This document shows, piece after piece, positions 1 to 5,367 of a stretch of 5,367 nucleotides of DNA. The position numbers were made by a program, and so were the translations under genes. Origin of the DNA: Candidatus Saccharimonadota bacterium (GTDB taxonomy: Bacteria > Patescibacteriota > Saccharimonadia > Saccharimonadales > SZUA-47); the NCBI GenBank assembly GCA_003231925.1, contig QIKK01000044.1, positions 1-5,367 of the forward strand, in the 5' to 3' direction. Numbering within the stretch: position 1 is the stretch's first letter; every line of letters begins with the position of its first letter. The notes under the pieces were generated by a model that was given only the letters and a program-made list of their open reading frames with translations, was not told the origin of the DNA and made no database searches.

Positions 1-486
1 GATTTACAGCCAGGACGAAGTACTTTTTTGCAACAAGCCAAGCTATATAAAGAGCTTTTAAAAGAGCCCCATGTCGGGCTAGCACTTGATCCTGAATGGC
101 GTTTGTTGACTGCTCAAGACCGTCATTTGAAATCTATCGGTTCCGTTACTGCGACGGAAATTAATCAAACTAGTAAGTGGCTTGCTGATCTAGTTAAAGA
201 AAATAACTTACCGCAGAAGATATTTGTCGTACATCAATTTAGATTAGATATGATTCTAAATAGAGTTAGGCTAAACACCAGCAGAAAAGAGTTAGGGTTT
301 GTAATACAGATGGACGGACACGGAACATTAAGTCAGAAGAATGATACCTGGAATACATTAAAGAGCGGATTGAATCCTAACATTTATATGGGCTGGAAAA
401 ACTTTTTCAACGAGGATAAGCCTACCCCCACGCCTAAACAAACCATGACTCACACCCCTAAGCCAAGCCTTATAACCTACCAATAA
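1..486 (+). CDS. Conserved hypothetical secreted-type protein, C-terminal part (5' end outside window)
   Basis: The frame is open from the first base, so 161 residues of a longer protein are seen. The TTG at 28 lies inside a conserved stretch (DLQPGR, residues 1-6, precedes it) and is not the start. Visible landmarks are DPEW (30-33), IGSV (46-49), VVHQF (76-80), QMDGHG (103-108) and GWKNF (131-135), and the protein ends in TYQ. From memory, this pattern, including a C-terminus reading SYQ or similar, matches a family of putative lipoproteins or secreted proteins in Actinobacteria and Saccharibacteria with no assigned function. The alternation of short hydrophobic strands with conserved D, E, H and Q residues resembles a TIM-barrel, glycosidase-like fold, but that is inference. 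The Pro/Thr-rich stretch near the end appears to be part of the conserved end of the family rather than a wall-spanning linker. No signal peptide or lipobox can be judged because the N-terminus is missing. The gene is on the same strand as the helicase, 218 bases upstream of it, so co-transcription is doubtful. Confidence 0.8.
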   Translation, partial: DLQPGRSTFLQQAKLYKELLKEPHVGLALDPEWRLLTAQDRHLKSIGSVTATEINQTSKWLADLVKENNLPQKIFVVHQFRLDMILNRVRLNTSRKELGFVIQMDGHGTLSQKNDTWNTLKSGLNPNIYMGWKNFFNEDKPTPTPKQTMTHTPKPSLITYQ

Positions 487-492
487 TTACAT

Positions 493-512
493 AAAAAATA
501 CTGTCTTTTTTT
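493..512 (+). terminator. Weak candidate terminator after the first gene
   Basis: Six A (493-498), a seven-base spacer and seven T (506-512) lie 7 bases after the stop codon at 484-486. The A and T runs could pair, and the T-run would suit transcript release. The stem would have no G-C pair, so intrinsic termination is only a possibility. Confidence 0.25.
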
Positions 513-537
513 AATAAATAAAATAACTTATATTTGG

Positions 538-611
538 TACTTGGGAGTATTTTAAATCGAAGATACAGACCAAATAGGCGATGAACATAGTCAATAAAAA
601 TACAGCAAGTA
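538..611. repeat. Imperfect inverted repeat, possible long stem-loop in the intergenic gap
   Basis: TACTTG (538-543) is complementary to CAAGTA (606-611), and GTATTTT (547-553) is complementary to AAAATAC (597-603). The two arms are in register, separated only by a small internal loop (GGA against AG). This gives 13 base pairs closing a loop of 43 bases, inside which ATCG (556-559) and CGAT (579-582) could pair further. It sits in the middle of the non-coding gap upstream of the helicase gene. It could be a structured leader, a small RNA, a protein-binding site, or chance in AT-rich DNA. No T-run follows the 3' arm, so it does not look like a terminator. I do not recognise a known riboswitch or RNA family. 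Confidence 0.35.
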
Positions 612-664
612 TGAGTCGGGGTAAATTCTAAAATTATTTTAAACCAAGGTAGGGATAATCTAAG

Positions 665-704
665 TGCTATAAAAGCTACTACAAAACACTGTACAATAGA
701 AGTT
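665..704 (+). promoter_or_regulatory. Candidate promoter of the helicase gene
   Basis: Two possible -10 boxes lie close to the start codon. TGCTATAAA (665-673) fits an extended -10 pattern (TGn followed by a TATAAT-like hexamer) and would put the transcript start near 680. TACAAT (692-697) would start transcription at or next to the ATG at 705, giving an almost leaderless message. No convincing -35 box is seen at the usual distance from either. The only purine-rich stretch next to the start (AGAAG, 698-702) is too near the ATG for a normal Shine-Dalgarno site. Confidence 0.3.
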
Positions 705-3700
705 ATGGCATCTGATATTGCGTTAAACAAACAGCAACAAGTCGCAGTGGAACAAATTTATGGACCGCTACTTGTTTTGGCTGGACCGGGAACTGGTAAA
801 ACTCAATTACTATCGGCAAGAATTGCAAATATTTTACAAAAGACAGATGCTAATGCCCAAAATATTCTGTGCCTAACATTTACGGAAAACGCAGCACAAA
901 ATATGCGAGAACGACTAAGCTCTATGATTGGCGCCGATGCCTATGACGTGCATATTAATACATATCACGGATTTGGTAGTGACATAATACGTAGTTACCC
1001 AGAATATTTTGAATCAATAAATCTTCAAACTGGCGAAGACACCAGAATAGAACGACCGATTGATGATTTACAGAGATTCCAAATTGTTGAGTCTATAGTA
1101 AACAAGCTACAATTCAACAGTCCACTCATCGATGCAAGACATTACATAAAGTATGTTTCTAGCACCATTAGCGATTTAAAGCGCAGTCTATTTACGCCAG
1201 AATCACTTAGAGAGCTAGCTGACGATAATTTACAACAAGTTCACAAATTTAGTCCTAAAATAGCAAAGCATCTAGCTAATGTTGTGCGTTTTCCGTCTAA
1301 GGTAGACAAATCTTTAGAATTGTTCAGCGGTATTTTAAAAATTTTAAAAGACAGTAGTGGCCTAGCTGGTATTGCTTACGAGGAGCTTGAAAAGGCCATG
1401 GCAAAGGCAGTGGACATTGGTAAATCATCACCATTGACCAACTGGAAAAACTCTTGGCTAACAAGGGATAGCAATAATCAGTTTAGATTGACAGATGAGA
1501 GACAGCATTTACGCTTAGCAGAGTTGGCTAACGTCTACGAGAAATATCAGGATAGACTGCTAAAACAACAATTATATGACTACGATGATATGATACTTCG
1601 CACAATTGATGCTCTGAAAAATAAAGATGAGCTTCGTTTTAATCTACAAGAAAAATATCAATTTATACTACTAGATGAATTCCAGGATACCAACGCTGCC
1701 CAATTTGAACTGGTTATTCAACTTGCTAACAATCCCGTCAACGAGGGACGTCCAAACATCTTTGCCGTTGGTGATGATGACCAGGCAATATACGCTTTCC
1801 AGGGAGCACGAGTTAGTAATATGTTAGCATTTATTAAGTCTTTCCGTGATGTTACGATTGTAAACTTAACAGAGAACTATCGATCACATGCTGACATCAT
1901 CCATACTGCACATAACATAGCCAAACAAATAGAATCTCGTCTACACCATAATCTGAACGGCATAGAAAAAACTCTAACTGCCAGCTCTAAAAACCTATCA
2001 AAAAACGCTGTAATACAGCGTCGAGAATTTAGCGGGGAGGCAAACGAGAACGCTTGGGTTGCTAATCAAATCCAAAAACTTATAAAAAACGGCCTAAGCC
2101 CAGATGAAATTGCCGTTCTTGCACCAAGACATAAATTGTTAGAGAACTTAGTGCCATTCCTAGCTACCAACAATACGCCCGTTTCGTACGAAAAACGCGA
2201 AAACATTTTGCACACTCCACTAATGCGGGCCTTCGTTATAATGATTGAGCTGATAATTGCTAGTAGAGACGGCGATGAAGTAAAGATAAACCAGTTGATG
2301 CCACAAGTTTTATCGCTAGATTTCTATCAAATATCAGTACAAGACATCTGGAAAGTCAATTGGACTTGCCGAACAGCTAACGAGAAGACATCATGGGTAA
2401 AAACCGCCTTAGATAACGACAAATTGGCTCAGCACGTTATGTTTTACATAGCTCTAGGTATAAAAAGCGTACAAGAACCGTTAGAGTACATACTTGATTA
2501 CCTAACTGGTAGTGCCCCAATACAACTTGACGAGAAGACTAGCTACACATCACCCTTGAAGGGCTTTTACTTTGCAGATAAAAACAGTAGCCCACTCAAA
2601 TATTATGAAACACTGACGAGCTTATCGACTATCCGTGAGCATATCCGTGCACACCAAGTTGGCGAAGATAAACTATTAAAACTACAAGATTTTTTGGATT
2701 TTGTGACCGCTTATGAGTCAGCAGGGGAGCCACTTATCAACACACACCCGATCGCACAAGCCAATAAGTCAGTACAGCTTATGACCGTATACAAGGCCAA
2801 GGGTCTTGAGTTTGAACATGTATTTTTGTTATCTGTTCACGATGATATATGGGGTAAAAAAGCTCGTGTAAATTCTAACAAAATATCTTTACCTGCCAAC
2901 CTACAGCAGATACGATACCAGGGTAGTAGCGAGGACGAACTACGGCGAATATTATTCGTGGCAATAACTAGAGCAAAGCACGGGCTATACCTGACATCTC
3001 ACGCTAGCAAGGACAATGGTAAGCCTACTGAAGCTGTGAAATATTTCCTGGAACATGAAGATGACGGTACACGGAAAAGCACAATATTACCCAAAGCCAT
3101 GCAAAAGGTTCTTAAAACAGCTTTTACGGCAGATGAAGCTATCAGAAACATAGACACGATGTGGCATAGCAGACATTTACAGCTAGAAGCCAATCTAAAA
3201 AGCCTATTAAAGCCACGACTAGATAAATATCAGATGAGCCCGACACATTTAAATGCATTTATTGATATGGAGTATGGTGGCCCTGAAATATTTCTACTGC
3301 AGACTCTACTACGTTTTCCGCAAGCACCTGGTGAGGATGGAGAATTCGGTAACGCCATTCATGAAACACTTGAGTGGTACCAGCATAAGATTATTAAAAA
3401 TACCCCAGTGACCATTAATAAACTAACAAAAGAATTCGATAAACGGCTCAACAAACGCTACATTCCTAAAAATCGTATGGATTATTTTCGTAAGCGTGGC
3501 CATCAGGCCTTGAGACTTTATGCGCAGGCAAGGAAAGAGACTCTTAAAAGCTATGCGGAAACTGAGGTAGATTTCCGAAAAGAAGGAGTCTTGCTGGGGA
3601 AAGCCCATCTAAGCGGTAAAATTGACCGCTTAGAGATTGATAAGAAAAGCAAAATTGTTAACATTATAGATTTCAAAACGGGTAAAACATACACTAAATG

Positions 3701-4007
3701 GGAGAAATCAATAAAACTACTCAAGTATAAACAGCAATTGTACTTTTATAAAATACTAATAGAGGGCTCCCATAGCTGGCAAAACTATAAAGTAGCATCT
3801 GCCCGTCTAGAATTTGTAGAACCTGATCAAAACGGCAAAATTGTTGACCCACTATACGTTAATTTTGACAAAAAGGAAGAGAAAGAACTTAAACAACTAA
3901 TTAGAATAGTGTGGCATAAAATCCAAAACCTAGATCTACCAAATACATCTAAATATACACAAAATTTAAGAGGCACCATGGATTTTATAAAACAACTCCT
4001 TGAATAA
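705..4007 (+). CDS. UvrD/AddA-like superfamily 1A helicase fused to a PD-(D/E)XK (RecB-type) nuclease
   Basis: A 1100-residue protein expected to unwind DNA 3'-to-5' with ATP and cut it, most likely in processing double-strand breaks for recombination. Helicase motifs in order: Q motif (LNKQQQ, 7-12); Walker A AGPGTGKT (26-33, Lys32); motif Ia (about 57-68); TYHGFG (86-91); YDDM (293-296); Walker B LLDEFQDT (322-329, Asp324-Glu325); motif III with GDDDQAIY (356-363); LTENYRS (388-394); EIAVLAPR (468-475); motif V (about 691-706); motif VI with Arg756. Residues of roughly 100-300 and 480-680 fit the 1B and 2B insertions. The C-terminal nuclease shows His886, Glu954, Asp974 (GKID), Asp989-Phe-Lys991 and Gln1011/Tyr1015, the RecB-family active-site pattern. 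Length and layout resemble AdnA/AdnB subunits. The whole protein has only two cysteines (56 and 555), so the AddB-type iron-sulfur cluster is absent. Tyr696 replaces the usual motif V histidine. The start is well fixed: the upstream frame has no ATG, GTG or TTG back to the stop at 612. No partner subunit gene is in view. Confidence 0.93.
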   Translation: MASDIALNKQQQVAVEQIYGPLLVLAGPGTGKTQLLSARIANILQKTDANAQNILCLTFTENAAQNMRERLSSMIGADAYDVHINTYHGFGSDIIRSYPEYFESINLQTGEDTRIERPIDDLQRFQIVESIVNKLQFNSPLIDARHYIKYVSSTISDLKRSLFTPESLRELADDNLQQVHKFSPKIAKHLANVVRFPSKVDKSLELFSGILKILKDSSGLAGIAYEELEKAMAKAVDIGKSSPLTNWKNSWLTRDSNNQFRLTDERQHLRLAELANVYEKYQDRLLKQQLYDYDDMILRTIDALKNKDELRFNLQEKYQFILLDEFQDTNAAQFELVIQLANNPVNEGRPNIFAVGDDDQAIYAFQGARVSNMLAFIKSFRDVTIVNLTENYRSHADIIHTAHNIAKQIESRLHHNLNGIEKTLTASSKNLSKNAVIQRREFSGEANENAWVANQIQKLIKNGLSPDEIAVLAPRHKLLENLVPFLATNNTPVSYEKRENILHTPLMRAFVIMIELIIASRDGDEVKINQLMPQVLSLDFYQISVQDIWKVNWTCRTANEKTSWVKTALDNDKLAQHVMFYIALGIKSVQEPLEYILDYLTGSAPIQLDEKTSYTSPLKGFYFADKNSSPLKYYETLTSLSTIREHIRAHQVGEDKLLKLQDFLDFVTAYESAGEPLINTHPIAQANKSVQLMTVYKAKGLEFEHVFLLSVHDDIWGKKARVNSNKISLPANLQQIRYQGSSEDELRRILFVAITRAKHGLYLTSHASKDNGKPTEAVKYFLEHEDDGTRKSTILPKAMQKVLKTAFTADEAIRNIDTMWHSRHLQLEANLKSLLKPRLDKYQMSPTHLNAFIDMEYGGPEIFLLQTLLRFPQAPGEDGEFGNAIHETLEWYQHKIIKNTPVTINKLTKEFDKRLNKRYIPKNRMDYFRKRGHQALRLYAQARKETLKSYAETEVDFRKEGVLLGKAHLSGKIDRLEIDKKSKIVNIIDFKTGKTYTKWEKSIKLLKYKQQLYFYKILIEGSHSWQNYKVASARLEFVEPDQNGKIVDPLYVNFDKKEEKELKQLIRIVWHKIQNLDLPNTSKYTQNLRGTMDFIKQLLE

Positions 4008-4031
4008 AGCATCGTTCAATACGATGTTTTT
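4008..4031 (+). terminator. Rho-independent terminator of the helicase gene
   Basis: Directly after the TAA stop, AGCATCG (4008-4014) pairs with CGATGTT (4022-4028) around a seven-base loop, with one G-U pair, and the right side runs into five T (4027-4031). Pairing can extend two more A-T pairs into the stop codon. Position and shape fit an intrinsic terminator. Read on the opposite strand, the hairpin is followed by CTTTATT, so it might also stop transcripts from the converging glycosyltransferase gene, though less efficiently. Confidence 0.7.
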
Positions 4032-4095
4032 CTAGATCTTCAGAATATAAATGAGAGGGGGAAACAAAAATACTCAATGTAGATATTTACTTTTA

Positions 4096-4119
4096 ATAGT
4101 ATTACGATATAAATACTAT
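4096..4119. repeat. Perfect 8-bp AT-rich inverted repeat between the convergent genes
   Basis: ATAGTATT (4096-4103) and AATACTAT (4112-4119) are exact reverse complements around an eight-base spacer. It lies 76 bases beyond the glycosyltransferase stop, read on the - strand. Neither side has a good T-run, so a terminator role is weak. It may be a fortuitous hairpin in AT-rich DNA. The rest of the 4032-4194 gap shows no gene or RNA that I can support. Confidence 0.3.
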
Positions 4120-4194
4120 ATGAATTATGCTACAGACACTGTGCACATCAACTACTGCCCGGCAACGACACAATTAATAACCACCAGACCAAAA

Positions 4195-5367
4195 TTATCC
4201 CTTAGCTCTTTCTGGGGAAGTCCAGGTACTACTAACTTGAGACTTAAGTAATACCTTATCTGGCTGTACTATGCATTTAATAATGGCGAATAGCTGAATT
4301 ATATTCATAAGATAAAAAACAAAATACATAATTGGTAAATACACAGAAAAAGTGGCTCTCTTTACAAAACCAAGATGCTCATCCTGCCATACTGTAAAAA
4401 GCAGATATAACACTATAGTAAGGTAGGCACCAGCAAAAAAACCAAGTTCATTATACTGAATGCTCAGATATAAAACGTAGCCAATCATTACAGGCTCAAG
4501 TATCAACATTATCTCTCCTAAAAATGCCATTGGTATTCGGTAGTGTGTAAGTGTAAAAGAATATTTTCTGTCTCTGTTTACTAGTAGTTTTTTGTTCTTA
4601 AACAAATTTTGCAACATGCCAAGCTTCCAACGATAGCGTTGTCTAAATAGGGATTTTGCGTTTAATACCCCACTAGTCATAGCAACAACGTCCGAGGCAT
4701 AGACTAAGCGATTCTCCCTATTACCGCTTGATGCTATTTTTAGACTTAGACCTATGTCTTCTGTCTGCGTGTCGGTATCAAACCAGTGCAACTTCCTTAA
4801 CAATGACATTCTATACGTAGAAGCTACGCCTCCGATAATATACTCACAATTTGCTACTGTATAAAATTTCTTAGACTGGTATCCTATCATATGCTCAAAC
4901 ATCTGCAATAGTCCTAGCAAAGATTTTTTATAATCAACACGAACATTAGCAGCAACTGCCATTATTTTTGGATTCTTAAAGTACCATACAGCATTCTTTA
5001 TAGCATTTTTATGAATAGTAGAATCTGCATCTATTGTCATCACAAATTCCCCTTTGGCTTTCCGTCTTAAGCCATGGTTTAGAGCATCAGCTTTGCCTTT
5101 GTTGGTCCTTAACCACATCAAATTAATATCTCTGCTAGAATGTTCTTTGACGTATTGACGAACCAGTTTCTTAGTATTATCGGTCGAAGCATCATCAATG
5201 ACTATTATCTGTAATTTACGGTAAGAGCTTTTCCTAACAGATTCCAGTGTTTTTACTATTCCCATTTCTTCATTATGAGCAGGGATCAAAACAGAAACCA
5301 AAGGCCGACGTCTGTGGGGACGAGTCTTAGGCAGATGGAGGTCTCTGAGATAATGCCTAATATCATA
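4195..5367 (-). CDS. Membrane glycosyltransferase family 2, processive polysaccharide-synthase type (5' end outside window)
   Basis: It transfers sugar from a nucleotide-sugar donor, probably building a cell-surface polysaccharide at the cytoplasmic membrane; donor and product cannot be told from sequence. The frame stays open to the window edge, so 390 residues are visible. The TTG at 5301 is an internal codon, since 22 in-frame codons rich in Arg and Pro precede it. Numbered from the first visible codon: the GT-A domain opens with VSVLIPAHNEE (24-34); Asp-Asp (58-59) binds nucleotide; NKGKADALN (89-97); the metal-binding DAD (113-115); TED (202-204), supplying the catalytic base; and QRYRW (243-247), typical of processive synthases such as PgaC/IcaA, BcsA and hyaluronan synthase. 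Three likely membrane helices follow at about 278-304, 308-327 and 339-365, then a short polar tail ending WTSPERAKG. Known relatives also have N-terminal membrane helices, which would lie outside the window. The gene converges on the helicase with a 187-base gap, so the two are not in one operon. The domain and class are secure; a specific name such as pgaC is not. Confidence 0.9.
   Translation of the reverse strand, partial: YDIRHYLRDLHLPKTRPHRRRPLVSVLIPAHNEEMGIVKTLESVRKSSYRKLQIIVIDDASTDNTKKLVRQYVKEHSSRDINLMWLRTNKGKADALNHGLRRKAKGEFVMTIDADSTIHKNAIKNAVWYFKNPKIMAVAANVRVDYKKSLLGLLQMFEHMIGYQSKKFYTVANCEYIIGGVASTYRMSLLRKLHWFDTDTQTEDIGLSLKIASSGNRENRLVYASDVVAMTSGVLNAKSLFRQRYRWKLGMLQNLFKNKKLLVNRDRKYSFTLTHYRIPMAFLGEIMLILEPVMIGYVLYLSIQYNELGFFAGAYLTIVLYLLFTVWQDEHLGFVKRATFSVYLPIMYFVFYLMNIIQLFAIIKCIVQPDKVLLKSQVSSTWTSPERAKG

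Noticed and set aside
28..30. TTG at 28 as the start of the first gene
   Set aside because: The frame is open upstream to base 1, and the residues before it (DLQPGR) look like a conserved part of the family.
434..486. Pro/Thr-rich C-terminal stretch of the first protein as a cell-wall-spanning linker or anchor
   Set aside because: It is short, no sortase motif or membrane helix follows, and it lines up with the ordinary end of the remembered family (ending in SYQ or TYQ).
470..730. Open frame of 86 codons on the - strand across the gap before the helicase
   Set aside because: It starts at a TTG inside the helicase gene, overlaps both neighbours, has no recognisable domain, and its hydrophobic look follows from AT-rich DNA.
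705..4007. Helicase as part of an anti-phage defence system
   Set aside because: UvrD-nuclease fusions occur in some defence systems, but neither neighbour is a defence gene and the domain order fits housekeeping end-resection enzymes.
2999..4012. Three short open frames on the - strand (2999-3193, 3423-3608, 3827-4012)
   Set aside because: All lie opposite the well-supported helicase-nuclease coding region, which has intact motifs here, and none shows a known domain.
4051..4251. 66-codon open frame on the + strand between the convergent genes
   Set aside because: It has no ribosome site before the ATG, its 3' part overlaps the conserved end of the glycosyltransferase gene on the other strand, and the product is low-complexity with no recognised family.
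5299..5301. TTG at 5301 as the start of the glycosyltransferase
   Set aside because: It sits at the edge of the first core strand of the GT-A domain, and the frame continues without a stop to the window edge.

Overview
The window is AT-rich bacterial DNA holding three protein genes, two of them cut by the window edges. A partial gene on the + strand (1-486) is followed by a complete large helicase-nuclease gene on the + strand (705-4007). A partial membrane glycosyltransferase gene on the - strand (4195-5367) converges on the helicase. No rRNA, tRNA, CRISPR array, insertion sequence or integrase is visible.

The best guess for the organism is a member of the Candidate Phyla Radiation, most likely Saccharibacteria (TM7) or a close relative. 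This is inference. It rests on the AT-rich composition, on an N-terminally cut protein resembling a family I otherwise know from Actinobacteria and Saccharibacteria, and on a single-chain UvrD-like helicase with a RecB-type nuclease, of a style common in CPR genomes. All three genes end in TAA, and TGA is never needed as a sense codon, so nothing suggests a recoded UGA as in Gracilibacteria or Absconditabacteria. A phylogeny of the helicase or an assembled contig would settle the assignment.

Layout: 1-486 is the C-terminal part of a conserved secreted-type protein of unknown function. 487-704 is a 218-base gap with a weak T-run just after the first gene, an imperfect inverted repeat (538-611) and candidate -10 elements close to the helicase start. 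705-4007 is a 1100-residue superfamily 1A helicase with all core motifs and a C-terminal PD-(D/E)XK nuclease domain, a likely double-strand-break end-processing enzyme. 4008-4031 is a good candidate terminator. The rest of the gap to 4194 holds one AT-rich inverted repeat and no convincing gene. 4195-5367 encodes most of a family 2 glycosyltransferase of the processive polysaccharide-synthase type, with its N-terminus outside the window.

The three genes do not form an obvious pathway. The two outer ones are cell-envelope related (inferred) and the middle one belongs to DNA repair or recombination. I see no strong case for a new multi-gene system. The points most worth checking are the single-subunit helicase-nuclease that lacks iron-sulfur cysteines, its His-to-Tyr change in a helicase motif, and the inverted repeat upstream of it.
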